64,000 nt of DNA from DATBHW01 sp035307385. GTDB lineage: Bacteria > Chloroflexota > Ktedonobacteria > Ktedonobacterales > DATBGS01. Position 1 is the first letter of the stretch. Every line of letters starts with the position of its first letter. The stretch lies in the NCBI GenBank assembly GCA_035307385.1, contig DATGID010000032.1:62001-126000 (forward strand), in the 5' to 3' direction. Under the pieces are notes generated by a model. That model did not search any database and was not told the DNA's origin. It saw only the letters and a list, made by a program, of their open reading frames with translations. A program made the translations under genes and the position numbers. Of this stretch, positions 18,465 through 27,362 are shown one piece after another.

Positions 18465-18502
18465 ATTGCCCCCGGCAGTCTTGCTGCCGGGGGCAATTTT
18501 TT
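18465..18502. terminator. intrinsic terminator shared by convergent genes
   Basis: A 14-bp perfect stem (18465-18478 with 18484-18497), five-base loop and a T run reaching 18502. It follows the stalk protein gene and overlaps the stop codon of the trehalose phosphatase gene on the other strand. Confidence 0.9.
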
Positions 18503-19391
18503 ATACGCTGGCGGCTGCCAGTACCCACTCCAAAAACGCTGGCACGGCCCGGATGGAAGGCAGCGCCAGATCGGCTTCGGCGGCGAGCGCGGGCGGCGCT
18601 TCTGCCTGCAAGACGGCGACGGCCAGCCCCGCGCACGTGCCCGCCTCGCGCAAGCGCCGCAGCGCGCGAAAGGCGTCGATGTCGGTGGTGTCGTCGCCCA
18701 GATAGATGGCGCTGCGCAGCCCTCTGCTCTGTACGACCCCCTCCACAGCGGTGCCCTTATGCACCGCCAGCGGCGGGCGAATCTCGGCTACCAACTTGCC
18801 TTCGGTGAGCCGCAGCCCCAGCCGCGCTGTCAGCGGGCGCAGCGTCTCCAGCACCGTGGTCAGCGCCTGCTGTGGGTCAGCGCAGCCCCGCGTATGGACG
18901 GAGCCGCTGATGCCCTTGCGTTCGATGCGCACCCCAGGCAGGCGCGGGGTGAGGTCGCGCTCGGCCTCATCGAGCGCCTGGGCAATGGCGGGAAGATAGG
19001 GCAGGACTGCTGGCACAATCTCCGGGGCGCTTTCGCCGGGCAGCCAGCGCTCCATGCCGTGATTGCCAATATACAGCAGTCGCTCCACGCCGACCATGCG
19101 GCGGGCATTGGCAGCCCCACGGCCCGAGACGACGGCCAGCACGTCGAAGGCATCGGCGGCGCGCTCCAGCAAGACTGGCATACCCGGCAGCAGCCGCGCT
19201 GCCTCTGGCGTGGGCGCGATGGGGCTGATGGTGCCGTCGATGTCCAGCAGCAGGCCGCGTGGCCGCTGGGCCAGCGTCTGGCGCAGCCGCGCCACCTGCG
19301 TGGGAGTCAGCCCATCAGCAGCCGAGAAGGGCGAGACGGAGGGGAAACCGTCTCGCCCTTCATTGTATTCTCTCTCTCTCTCTCGTGTCAT
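18501..19391 (-). CDS. otsB: trehalose-6-phosphate phosphatase
   Basis: A HAD hydrolase with all motifs: LLLDIDGTISPIAP (nucleophile Asp), VVSGRGA, GNHGMER, and GDDTTDIDAF, the pattern specific to OtsB. It removes phosphate from trehalose 6-phosphate; no trehalose-6-phosphate synthase gene lies in the window. The first 30 residues (RERERE and so on) derive from a TC dinucleotide repeat and a hairpin, and there is no ribosome site at the ATG, so translation may in fact start further in. Confidence 0.9.
   Translation of the reverse strand: MTREREREYNEGRDGFPSVSPFSAADGLTPTQVARLRQTLAQRPRGLLLDIDGTISPIAPTPEAARLLPGMPVLLERAADAFDVLAVVSGRGAANARRMVGVERLLYIGNHGMERWLPGESAPEIVPAVLPYLPAIAQALDEAERDLTPRLPGVRIERKGISGSVHTRGCADPQQALTTVLETLRPLTARLGLRLTEGKLVAEIRPPLAVHKGTAVEGVVQSRGLRSAIYLGDDTTDIDAFRALRRLREAGTCAGLAVAVLQAEAPPALAAEADLALPSIRAVPAFLEWVLAAASV
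19369..19384. repeat. (TC)8 dinucleotide repeat at the otsB start
   Basis: Eight TC units beginning in the third codon of the annotated otsB frame. Slippage here would shift the frame if the upstream ATG is used. Confidence 0.9.
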
Positions 19392-19430
19392 CGCTACGTT
19401 ATTATCAAGAACTATGCCAGCATTGCTGGC

Positions 19431-21362
19431 CTAATCATCGCCGAGCGGTGGCCCGATAATTTCTGGCGTGCCTCGTTCCTCTTCCACCGCTGCCAGATGC
19501 TGTTCTTCCGACGCGAGCAGAGAACGGACATCCAGCGCTTCATGCCCGTTGTGCGCTGCCTCAACAGCCACCTCATCGCCAGAGGCATGGCCGCCTTCCG
19601 CCAGACTTGCCATGCCTGCCGCGCCGCCGCTCTTGCGCAGCGGAATCTCCTTCAGGAAGAGGCACACCACAAAGGCAATGACCATCAGCACAAAGGCGAC
19701 CAGGAAGACCTGTTGCAAGCCGGAAGTCAGCGAATATTTCAGCGCGGTAAACAGGTGGCCCAGCGTCTGCGTGGCGAGGCGGTCGGCCAGCGTCGGGATT
19801 TGCGCCGCGGGCACGTGCTGCTGCGCCAGTTGCGCGGCGGCCTGCTGCGCGATGCCCTGGTGAATCTGGTTGGTCACGTTGGGCGGCGCGGAGAGCAAAT
19901 TGTAGTTGGAAAAGTTTTGCTGGAACTGGTTCAGCGCGCTCTGCGGCGTGCCTTTGGGGAACGCTGCCGCCAATTGCCCCGGGAAGACGTTATTGAACTG
20001 GTTCGTCACCAGAAAGCCAAAGATGGCTGTGCCCACCGTCTGGGCAATTGCGCGGAAGAAGGTCAGCGCGGCTGTGACGACGCCAATCCGCTGAATGGGG
20101 AAAGCGTTTTGCACGATGATGGTGAAGAGCGCGAAGCTGGCGCCCATCCCCAGGCCCAGGATAATCATGTTACGCACGACATCCAGTTGTGCGGTGCTCA
20201 CCGTGATGAGCGTCATCAAGAACATGCCAATGGCCGAAAGGGCCATGCCCACCAGCGCCATCACGCGATAACGCCCCCAGCGCGACAGTATCTGCCCGGA
20301 GATAATGCTGGCAACGACCCAGCCGCCCATCAACGGAGCCAGCAGCGTCCCCGAATTGGTGGCGCTGACGCCGGTCACGTTCTGCAAGAACAGCGGAATG
20401 AAGAGAATGGTGCCGAACATCGCCGCGCCGACCATAATCGTGATGATGATCGAAACGGTGAAGATGCTGTTCTTGAAGAGTCGCAGGTCCAGCACGGGCG
20501 ATGACGCGCCGAAGAGTTCCCAGAAGATGAACGCCAGCAGCGCCGCGCCCGCGATGGAGAACAGCGTGATGATCTGCACGGAACCCCAGGCATAGAGGCC
20601 GGGGCCAGTTCCCACCAGCGAGAAGCCGATGAGCAGCGGCGTGATGCCCACAATCAGCAGCGCCGTGCCCAGGTAGTCGATCTTGCGCGACGCCTGAGGA
20701 TTGCGGAAAACCGGCAGCGTCAGCCAGAGCACCGTCAGCGCGACAATGCCAATGGGCAGGTTGATATAGAAAATCCAGCGCCAGGTGAAGTGATCGGTGA
20801 TGTAGCCGCCCAGCGCCGGGCCAACGATGCTTGCCAGGCCAAAGACGCCGCTAAAAAGACCCTGCCACTTGCCGCGCTCTGCCGGTGGGAAGAGATCGCC
20901 GATGATGGCAAAGGCGATGGGCATCATCGCGCCCGCGCCAATACCTTGCGCCGCGCGGAAGAGAATCAACTGCGTGACGTTCTGCGACGCGCCCGACAGC
21001 GCCGACCCCACCAGGAAGATCACGATGCCGCCCATAAAGAACCATTTGCGGCCCCAGATGTCCGAAAGCTTACCATAGATCGGGACGGTCACCGTCGAGG
21101 TCAGCAGATAGGCGGTGAAAACCCAGGAATAGTCTTGCTGCGCGCCGCCTAATTCACCAAAGATTTTCGGCATGGCTGTGCTGACAATCGTCTGGTCCAG
21201 CGCGGCGAGCAACATACCCAACAAGAGGCCGGTGACGGTGGCGGCAAGCTGTTTGCCCCGCAGGGGCTTGCCCGCTGTGTCTTGACGGTGACCGTTGGCC
21301 CCATTGCCTCGGCTGATGTCTCCCGACCCCGCTTGCAACGTAAGTGATTCTTCAGAAGCCAT
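19431..21362 (-). CDS. DHA2-family multidrug exporter (EmrB/QacA type), 14 TM
   Basis: A 643-residue major facilitator protein. Motif A appears as GKLSDIWGRKWFF, motif C-like GPALGGYI, and the DHA2 signature LDQTIVSTAMPKI is in helix 1. A 125-residue loop enriched in Gln/Ala before the last helix is typical of proton antiporters of this branch. The cytoplasmic C-terminal tail is acidic. The start at MASEESL has AAGAAGGG six bases upstream. The promoter upstream overlaps an inverted repeat, so expression is likely induced by substrate. Confidence 0.88.
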   Translation of the reverse strand: MASEESLTLQAGSGDISRGNGANGHRQDTAGKPLRGKQLAATVTGLLLGMLLAALDQTIVSTAMPKIFGELGGAQQDYSWVFTAYLLTSTVTVPIYGKLSDIWGRKWFFMGGIVIFLVGSALSGASQNVTQLILFRAAQGIGAGAMMPIAFAIIGDLFPPAERGKWQGLFSGVFGLASIVGPALGGYITDHFTWRWIFYINLPIGIVALTVLWLTLPVFRNPQASRKIDYLGTALLIVGITPLLIGFSLVGTGPGLYAWGSVQIITLFSIAGAALLAFIFWELFGASSPVLDLRLFKNSIFTVSIIITIMVGAAMFGTILFIPLFLQNVTGVSATNSGTLLAPLMGGWVVASIISGQILSRWGRYRVMALVGMALSAIGMFLMTLITVSTAQLDVVRNMIILGLGMGASFALFTIIVQNAFPIQRIGVVTAALTFFRAIAQTVGTAIFGFLVTNQFNNVFPGQLAAAFPKGTPQSALNQFQQNFSNYNLLSAPPNVTNQIHQGIAQQAAAQLAQQHVPAAQIPTLADRLATQTLGHLFTALKYSLTSGLQQVFLVAFVLMVIAFVVCLFLKEIPLRKSGGAAGMASLAEGGHASGDEVAVEAAHNGHEALDVRSLLASEEQHLAAVEEERGTPEIIGPPLGDD

Positions 21363-21393
21363 GCATAACCCTTCTTTCAGGAACGCCAAATAG

Positions 21394-21437
21394 TTTAGTA
21401 ACTTAAATAATTTACCAAAATATGAGGAAGATGTCAA
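21394..21437 (-). promoter_or_regulatory. promoter with overlapping operator for the DHA2 exporter
   Basis: On the minus strand: TTGACA (21432-21437), 17 bases, TAAATT (21409-21414). An inverted repeat with half sites TTTAGTAAC (21394-21402) and TTTACCAAA (21411-21419) covers the -10 box, as expected for a TetR- or MarR-type repressor site. No regulator gene is adjacent. Confidence 0.7.
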
Positions 21438-21487
21438 GAGTTTACAAAGTGAAGTGTAGCGAGTCATACAGAAGTGGCCGAATATCC

Positions 21488-22762
21488 TCACATTTCGTTT
21501 GCATTCGCTTCCTGTGAGGCCCAGGCGTGTTGGCGCAGCAGCGGCTCGCGAATCGCCTTGGCATCCAGCGTGCCCGCGCCGAGAAACGTCACGAAGCGCG
21601 CCAACCCACGCGCCAGGGCCTCCGCAAAAGCCACATTTGTGCCGAGGGCCTCATCCTCCAACCACAAGCCCAGGAGAACGAACGTGTTGGTGGTTCGGTC
21701 CAGTTTGCTGTCGAAGCGCGCCACAAGTCGGTCGCCCCACAACACCGGCAACGTGTAGTAGCCGAACTTGCGCTCTTTCTCAGGCTTATAGACCTCCCAC
21801 ACGTAATCGAAGCCAAATAAGGCTTTGGCCCGCCCACGCGCGCTGACATGATCGAGCGGCGAGAGAAAGACGACCTCTTCCGTGGTAGTCGTCAAGAGCG
21901 GTGTCCATGCCTGCGGCACATGCCCCGCGCTCAAATCGCGCAGCGCCTCGGCGTCGCTCCCCAGGGCGTAGTGTACCGCCTTCCAGCCCTCCACTCGCAC
22001 CTCGATGAGTTCGCCCTCAGCGAGCATCACCCCAAACGCCTGCTTCGCGGCGCGGTCCGGCTCGCCGCGTCCGTGAAACGCATCGCTCGTGCGGCGGAGG
22101 GGCGCCAGGCCAGAGAAGCTCACTTCCTTTTTGAGTAAGAAGCGATCCACCTCGGCCTCGTCACTTTCGCGGAGGTGCTGCGCAGGCGCGACAGTTTCCG
22201 CAAGGGCATACACGCGCTCGAAGCGCTCGCGGTGGTGCGTCATCACTTCGCCGATGCGCCAGAGATAATACAACGCTAACGCGCTGTCTTTGCGGCCACG
22301 ATAACTCTGGGTGCGGGTGCGCGTCGCCATGGCAAAGTCGCGGTTGCTCACGGTGCCGCGCTCGCGCAGGATGGTCCGCATTTCCTCGATCGCCTCGGCG
22401 TGTTCGCGGGCCATGCGGCCAATGCGCGGGTCGCCAGAGACGCCATCGCGCTCGCGGCGCATGACCACGCGCCAGTGCGGCAGTTCGTCCATCGGTCTGA
22501 CGGCCAGCCAGCCACCACAGTCGAAGAACTTGCGCTGCCCATAGGCCAGGTCTTCCCACAGGCCAGGCGTGTAATCGAGCACACGGCTGTGCAGTGTGAT
22601 GTCCTGGCTGCGCGCGATGATGTTGAGCGGGTCGAGTTGTAGGTACTCCATCGTGCGCATGGCCTGCTCCGTGCCCTCGGTGCCGTGCCAGCGCCGCCCG
22701 GGCCACAAGCCCTGCTTGCCGAGGATGAAGCGCCGGGCGGTCTCGATGTCGATAGTCAGCAT
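21488..22762 (-). CDS. winged-helix DNA glycosylase, YcaQ/AlkX family
   Basis: The 424-residue protein matches the DUF1006/HTH_42 family: N-terminal region ARRFILGKQGL, the catalytic stretch YLQLDPLNIIARSQDI, and three winged-helix modules. Family enzymes excise bulky and interstrand-crosslinked bases. The QLD triplet corresponds to the QxD catalytic type known for E. coli YcaQ (AlkX) rather than QxQ of AlkZ, from my memory of that literature. A GGGAGG ribosome site lies upstream of the ATG. Confidence 0.85.
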   Translation of the reverse strand: MLTIDIETARRFILGKQGLWPGRRWHGTEGTEQAMRTMEYLQLDPLNIIARSQDITLHSRVLDYTPGLWEDLAYGQRKFFDCGGWLAVRPMDELPHWRVVMRRERDGVSGDPRIGRMAREHAEAIEEMRTILRERGTVSNRDFAMATRTRTQSYRGRKDSALALYYLWRIGEVMTHHRERFERVYALAETVAPAQHLRESDEAEVDRFLLKKEVSFSGLAPLRRTSDAFHGRGEPDRAAKQAFGVMLAEGELIEVRVEGWKAVHYALGSDAEALRDLSAGHVPQAWTPLLTTTTEEVVFLSPLDHVSARGRAKALFGFDYVWEVYKPEKERKFGYYTLPVLWGDRLVARFDSKLDRTTNTFVLLGLWLEDEALGTNVAFAEALARGLARFVTFLGAGTLDAKAIREPLLRQHAWASQEANANEM

Positions 22763-22848
22763 GTGACATCCTCCCGATTTCCTCTACGCCAGGCGCTTCT
22801 TTTTCAGCCAGGCAAAACCGGAAAGCGAAAAGAGGGATGGCTTCCTCT

Positions 22849-24303
22849 TTACCCTGTCTCTTTGAGGCGCTGGCTGAGGATGCGCGCACCCTGCATGCAG
22901 CGCGTCCCAAGATCGCGTGCGTGCTCGTCGTATTTCTTGACCTGCTCCAGCAGCGTAATCTGCTTATCCAGCAGGGCGCTAATCTGGGTAGCAGCGCCGG
23001 GCGTCTCGCTCTTGCTTTGAGCGTCCAGCGGACCGCTGGTCCTTTCGATGGCTGGCGGGCTCAGGGTTTGCACGGTTTGGATGGCGAGATCGTTTGCCAG
23101 CGAGAGCGAACTGATGAGGCGCGTTTCGGCCAGCGTGAGGTGTTCGATCTGGCGCTCCAGAACGGCCCGCAGGTCTTCAGCCAGCGCGCTGCCCTGCGTA
23201 AGCTGCGTGCTGAGTTGTTGCAGGCGCGTCAAGAAAGGAAAGACACGATCAACCGGCGTGCCTGTGGCACGCAAGCTAACCGGAGATGCCCCACGCGCCA
23301 ACTTCTCGCAGGCATCCAACAGCAGCCGCAGCGCGTTTTCCAGGTGTTGATATTCCTGCTCGATGCGTTCGACGCGGCTCAGACGCTCGGCCATAATGTT
23401 GAAGCTGACGCCCAGCGGCAGAAGTTCGTTGCCTTGCAGCGAGACGCGGGCGCTGTATTCACCGTTGGCAACGCGCGCCTGCACCTCCTGAATGGTCTGG
23501 ATGCCTTCTTCCAGGCGCTGTTTCTGCTCGGCGATCTGGCGGGCTTGCTCGTCGATGTGGGCGCGGGCCTCGGCCAGTTCTTCGGCACGGTCAGCGCGCA
23601 GGATGGCGCGGTCAACGCTCCAGGCATAGAGCCAGACAATGCCCGTGCCGCAGACGTGCAGCAGAATTGGCCCCAGGACCGAGGTATAGCCCATGTTGCC
23701 GTCCACTTTCTGGATTTCCTGGGCTAGCAGGGTGTCATGATGCAGGAAGCGGAAGATGGCAACGCTGATGAGCACCTGAATGATGCCGGTGATGGGGATG
23801 AAGATGTTGGGCAGCACCATGCCTGCAATCAGGATAGGAATCACGAGCAGATAGAGGTCGGCCAGGGTGGTGTTCGTCAGCCCGTAAGGCTGCCGCACAA
23901 TATTTTGCGAGATGCTTAGATCGGCCAGCACGATGATGGCAAGGCCGCTCCCGGTGACCAGTCCGCTGCGATTGAGCAGCAGCGCCAGCACTGCCAGCGT
24001 GGCTTGAATGAGAATGGGCTGCCAGAGACCGGCGACGCTGAACGCGCTGGGGATGAGCAGCGCCATCACAGCCGCGACCAGCAGCAGGAGCGCGCTGATC
24101 AGCCGCGAGCGGCGCAGGCGTTCCTGGCCGGTGATGGCGCTGGCAAAGCGCTCCGGGCGTGGGCCGGTCAGCCAGAGCCAGGCGTTCCACAACTGGCGCA
24201 GTGGGCCAGCGCGTTTCGGGCGTCCTGGTGGTTGCGGCTGGTCACGCGGGTCTTCTACAAAGGGGGAACGTTGAAATCTATTGAATGACTGGCTATTCAT
24301 CAT
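22849..24303 (-). CDS. membrane protein with HAMP-like region and long coiled coils
   Basis: The N-terminal 70 residues are Pro/Arg-rich. Six or so helices follow (about residues 75-250), then a coiled coil (AEELAEARAHIDEQARQIAE), a HAMP-like segment (ARVANGEYSARVSLQGNELL) and more coiled coil. There is no kinase, cyclase or methyl-accepting domain, so it is a sensor-like protein without a recognisable output. The start is one of two adjacent ATGs behind AGGAG. Confidence 0.7.
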   Translation of the reverse strand: MMNSQSFNRFQRSPFVEDPRDQPQPPGRPKRAGPLRQLWNAWLWLTGPRPERFASAITGQERLRRSRLISALLLLVAAVMALLIPSAFSVAGLWQPILIQATLAVLALLLNRSGLVTGSGLAIIVLADLSISQNIVRQPYGLTNTTLADLYLLVIPILIAGMVLPNIFIPITGIIQVLISVAIFRFLHHDTLLAQEIQKVDGNMGYTSVLGPILLHVCGTGIVWLYAWSVDRAILRADRAEELAEARAHIDEQARQIAEQKQRLEEGIQTIQEVQARVANGEYSARVSLQGNELLPLGVSFNIMAERLSRVERIEQEYQHLENALRLLLDACEKLARGASPVSLRATGTPVDRVFPFLTRLQQLSTQLTQGSALAEDLRAVLERQIEHLTLAETRLISSLSLANDLAIQTVQTLSPPAIERTSGPLDAQSKSETPGAATQISALLDKQITLLEQVKKYDEHARDLGTRCMQGARILSQRLKETG

Positions 24304-24484
24304 CTCGGCGGCTCTCCTGAATCCCCGATCAGGGAATGATACAGCGCAGATGTATCTGCCGCTGGATATTCTGCTTCGTAAGCGAGCGCCCATGCTGGAG
24401 CTTGCTTCTTGCTTCCTTGCAGAGATGTTGCCAGTCTAGCCCATCCATCTTGTGTTTGTCAATGCGATGGTACTAAGCGCTGAT

Positions 24485-24994
24485 TCAGAGGACCGCTCTG
24501 CGCTCAGGATCAAGCCCCTGGTGGTGCTGCGGCAAGGCGTGTCCATGCGCCAGATAGAAGTTGATGGCCTGTTCCCAGGTGGCGATATCCTGCTGGTGAT
24601 GCGTCGCCAATTGGGTCAGCTTCTCGTTGCCAGCGGCGCTCAGCCCGGTGAAGGTATAGCTGACAGTGGCGCGCGTGGTTCCATCGTGCAGGTCTTCGCA
24701 TCGAACCTCGATGAAGGCGACTTGCACGCCAGGCGTCACGCGCAGATAGGCCAGGTGCAGCGCAGCCGGGTCATGGGCGGTCATGGCCCAGATACTTTCG
24801 CCTTCCGGTGGATGGCTGGTCGTGAAGATGGCCCCTGCCTCTGCCGTGCCATCGGCAGGATAGAGTATGTGTGGTTCCCAGCCCGCCGCCCAGGCTTTTT
24901 CGCCAAGCGGCTCGAAGAGCGGAAACACTTGACGGGATGGCGCTGCCAGATGAATGGTCTGGCTCACGATGATATGCTGCGTGTTGGCTGGCAT
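24485..24994 (-). CDS. SRPBCC (START-like) family protein
   Basis: The 169-residue protein has the START/polyketide-cyclase pattern: IIVSQTIHLAAPSRQVFPLF, then GTAEAGAIFTT, and a long C-terminal helix (LTQLATHHQQDIATWEQAI). Such proteins bind small hydrophobic ligands or act as cyclases. AAAGGAA lies upstream of the ATG. It follows the RHH-like gene by 32 bases on the same strand. Confidence 0.8.
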   Translation of the reverse strand: MPANTQHIIVSQTIHLAAPSRQVFPLFEPLGEKAWAAGWEPHILYPADGTAEAGAIFTTSHPPEGESIWAMTAHDPAALHLAYLRVTPGVQVAFIEVRCEDLHDGTTRATVSYTFTGLSAAGNEKLTQLATHHQQDIATWEQAINFYLAHGHALPQHHQGLDPERRAVL

Positions 24995-25026
24995 GATATG
25001 TTCCTTTCTGCGTGTCTGTGCGTCTC

Positions 25027-25329
25027 TTACCGCTCTGGCTGACGTGGCGGCGCTTCTGTGAGGCGATGACTGGCGCTCGCGTCGTAGTCCATGCCATAGA
25101 CCTCTTTCAATTGAGCGATGCGCCGCAGCGTTTCCTCGCTAAAAGGGGGCTTGCTCTCGAAGGCGTGCAGCACGATGCCTTCGAGCAAGTCGCCCAGCGA
25201 CAGGTCGAGATATTCGGCCACGCCTTTGAGAACTTTCAACATCCGCTTTTCCACACGCGCGCCAATCTGCACGCGCTCGATGGGCAAATTGACACCTTCG
25301 GCATCGTGACTGTTTTCAGGGCTGGGCAT
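25027..25329 (-). CDS. small RHH-like hypothetical protein
   Basis: About 100 residues. A segment RVQIGARVEKRMLKVLKG followed by AEYLDLSLGDLLEG has the strand-helix-helix pattern of ribbon-helix-helix proteins, which is suggestive only. I chose the start at MPSPENS, preceded by GAGGAG at short spacing; the upstream ATG at 25374 lies inside the 66-bp palindrome and has no ribosome site. It leads the operon with the SRPBCC gene and could repress it. Confidence 0.55.
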   Translation of the reverse strand: MPSPENSHDAEGVNLPIERVQIGARVEKRMLKVLKGVAEYLDLSLGDLLEGIVLHAFESKPPFSEETLRRIAQLKEVYGMDYDASASHRLTEAPPRQPER

Positions 25330-25356
25330 GTGCTCCTCGCTTTCTTCCCAGGAGAT

Positions 25357-25422
25357 ATTTTTCTCTTCTATCATGTTATATTGTTACTTAGGTAACAATA
25401 TAACATGATAGAAGAGAAAAAT
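25357..25422. promoter_or_regulatory. 66-bp near-perfect palindrome between divergent operons
   Basis: Every position from 25357 pairs with its mirror to 25422 apart from one central T/G pair (25388 and 25391). It is AT-rich in a GC-rich region. The core reads TTGTTACTTAGGTAACAA. It lies between the RHH/SRPBCC operon and the PhyH/AraC operon and most likely holds both promoters and a shared operator. Confidence 0.8.
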
Positions 25423-25566
25423 CAAGCCAATGGTCAGATGCTTCCAAACACCGGAAGATGCATCGCATGTATCGGAAGAGGAGAGCAGCAGAAAGAGCGT
25501 GTTTCTTGTACGCTAGAGGCAGCCAGGAACACCCTGGACACCACCCAACACGAAAGGGAGGAACCT

Positions 25567-26301
25567 ATGGGAACCCTCACACTGGAAGAAGTCGCATTTT
25601 TCAAAGAACAGGGCTATTGTCTGTATCACCGGCAACTCTTTGCTCCGGCACAGTTGGCCCAACTCCACACCATCTTTGAAGAGCAATTGGCCCAAAAAGG
25701 GGCCAAGCTCTCAGATGAACTCGATACTCCGCATTTCCGTGACGAACGGTTGTTAGCCTTCTTGCTCAGCAAGGAGGTGCTTGATCTGGTCGAACCCCTC
25801 ATTGGCCCCAACATTGCCCTGTGGTCCAGTCATTTTATCTGCAAAGACCCCTATACCGGGCGGGCTACCCCCTGGCATGAGGATTCGGCCTTCTGGGAGG
25901 GCCGCTGTAGCGCCTATGACCAGATGGTGACCGTCTGGCTGGCGCTGGACCGCAGCACCAGAGCCAACGGGTGTATGCAGGTGCTTCCTGGAACCCACCT
26001 CGCTGGGGGCTTTTCCGAGTATGTCGACATCGATCCAACGCGCAACACCTTTGCCTCGCAGATCAAAGACCTCGATACCTCACAAGCGGTCTCGTTCGAG
26101 CTTGAGCCGGGGGAATGCTCACTGCACGATGGGCGCATTATGCATGGCGCTGACGCCAACACCAGCCCCTATCGCCGCTGCGGCTACACGATGCGCTATC
26201 TCTCGACCGCCATCCAGGTCTATCCCGACAAGAATCGGGGACATCGCATCTGGCTGGCGCGCGGGAAAGACCTGGCAGGCAACAGCTATGATGTGATGTG
26301 A
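25567..26301 (+). CDS. phytanoyl-CoA dioxygenase (PhyH) family oxygenase
   Basis: A 244-residue Fe(II)/2-oxoglutarate dioxygenase. The metal ligands are in WHEDSAFW (His-x-Asp) and LHDGRIMHGAD (distal His), and the 2-oxoglutarate arginine is in RRCGYTMRY. Substrates in this family range from fatty acyl-CoA to ectoine and natural products. The start at MGTLTLEE is chosen because GGGAGGA lies four bases upstream; a longer frame begins in the palindrome at 25405 and is an artefact of it. An AraC regulator follows by seven bases. Confidence 0.88.
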   Translation: MGTLTLEEVAFFKEQGYCLYHRQLFAPAQLAQLHTIFEEQLAQKGAKLSDELDTPHFRDERLLAFLLSKEVLDLVEPLIGPNIALWSSHFICKDPYTGRATPWHEDSAFWEGRCSAYDQMVTVWLALDRSTRANGCMQVLPGTHLAGGFSEYVDIDPTRNTFASQIKDLDTSQAVSFELEPGECSLHDGRIMHGADANTSPYRRCGYTMRYLSTAIQVYPDKNRGHRIWLARGKDLAGNSYDVM

Positions 26302-26308
26302 GGCCGAC

Positions 26309-27214
26309 ATGCGGGGCGAGCGCGAGAAAGGGAAGGGCATGCCAAAAAGTTCCAACCGACGGCTCAAAGAGCCTGAGCGTCTGAGCAGCGCGGACTATTT
26401 GCCGCAAGCATCCTTGTCGATGCAGATATATCATCAGGTCGCTCGAGAGCCAGTCAGTGTCCACTGGCATGAGTTTTATGAAGTTCACTTCATTCTCGCG
26501 GGTGAGGGCACGCATGTGCTCAATGGAACGCCCCGGCACCTGTTGCCAGGCGCGTTGTTCTTACTGACACCCGCCGACTTTCACGCGCTCACACCCTCCC
26601 CGGGCCAGCCGCTCGAACTCTTCAACGTCATTTTTGCTGAGGAGCTGCTTAGCGCGGACCTCCGGCAGCTCCTCTTTGCCTCGGCAGACCAGCCCTTTGC
26701 CCAGGTGGGAGAGGAGCGCCGGAGGGAGCTGGAGGCGGAGTTTCGCCGTCTCCAGAGGGAGATGCTGGAGCAGCGCGCAGGCTATCAACTCGTCATGCGT
26801 GCCACCCTGGAGCGCTTGCTCGTCGACCTCAGCAGATTATGCGCGCCAGAGCCTCACAGCCGAGGGCGCGCGTCGGCAAGCCCCCACCAGCAAAGTCTCC
26901 ACCAGGCTCTTACCTACATCCAGCATCATTTTCGGGAGCCGCTCTCTCTGGACGAAGTCGCCCGGCAGGCAGGGTTGTCTCCCCATTACTTCAGCGCGTG
27001 TTTCCACAAGACGACTGGCTTGACCTTTCAAAGCTATGTACAAGACCTGCGGTTGCGGTTTGCCTCTTCCTTGCTGGGCGTCTCTCAGTTGCCGGTAACG
27101 ACCATCAGTGCTTCGGCAGGCTTCGCGTCCCTGGCGCACTTCGAGCGCGTGTTTAAACGGCGCTTTGGGCAATCGCCCCGTGCCTATCAGCGGCAACGTG
27201 GAGCACCACCATGA
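26309..27214 (+). CDS. AraC-family transcriptional regulator with cupin sensor
   Basis: An N-terminal cupin domain (HWHEFYEVHFILAGEGTH, then PGALFLLTPADFH) is followed by two helix-turn-helix motifs (LSLDEVARQAGLSPHYFSAC and ITISASAGFASLAHFERVFK-like). The regulator is probably co-transcribed with the PhyH gene, whose substrate or product it may sense. TGAGG stands before the first ATG (26309); MPKSSNR at 26339 is an alternative. Confidence 0.85.
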   Translation: MRGEREKGKGMPKSSNRRLKEPERLSSADYLPQASLSMQIYHQVAREPVSVHWHEFYEVHFILAGEGTHVLNGTPRHLLPGALFLLTPADFHALTPSPGQPLELFNVIFAEELLSADLRQLLFASADQPFAQVGEERRRELEAEFRRLQREMLEQRAGYQLVMRATLERLLVDLSRLCAPEPHSRGRASASPHQQSLHQALTYIQHHFREPLSLDEVARQAGLSPHYFSACFHKTTGLTFQSYVQDLRLRFASSLLGVSQLPVTTISASAGFASLAHFERVFKRRFGQSPRAYQRQRGAPP

Positions 27215-27362
27215 GGTGAACAAGAGACATTGCAAACGCTGGAAATCACAAAAAGATGGGATGCGCAAGCCAATTTTTTCTACGTCGGCAATCTCTGGTG
27301 AACTGCTAAGCAGCGAGCAGTATGGATAGCAGCCTGTGATGTTTGCTTTGTTGGCGCACTCC

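Noticed and set aside
18312..20504. A 730-codon plus-strand frame opposite otsB and the DHA2 exporter
   Set aside because: Low-complexity product and no ribosome site; the minus strand has clear OtsB and MFS motifs.
25405..25566. N-terminal extension of the PhyH gene to an ATG inside the palindrome
   Set aside because: No ribosome site there, and the same first residues appear on the opposite strand merely because of the palindrome; the ATG at 25567 has GGGAGGA.
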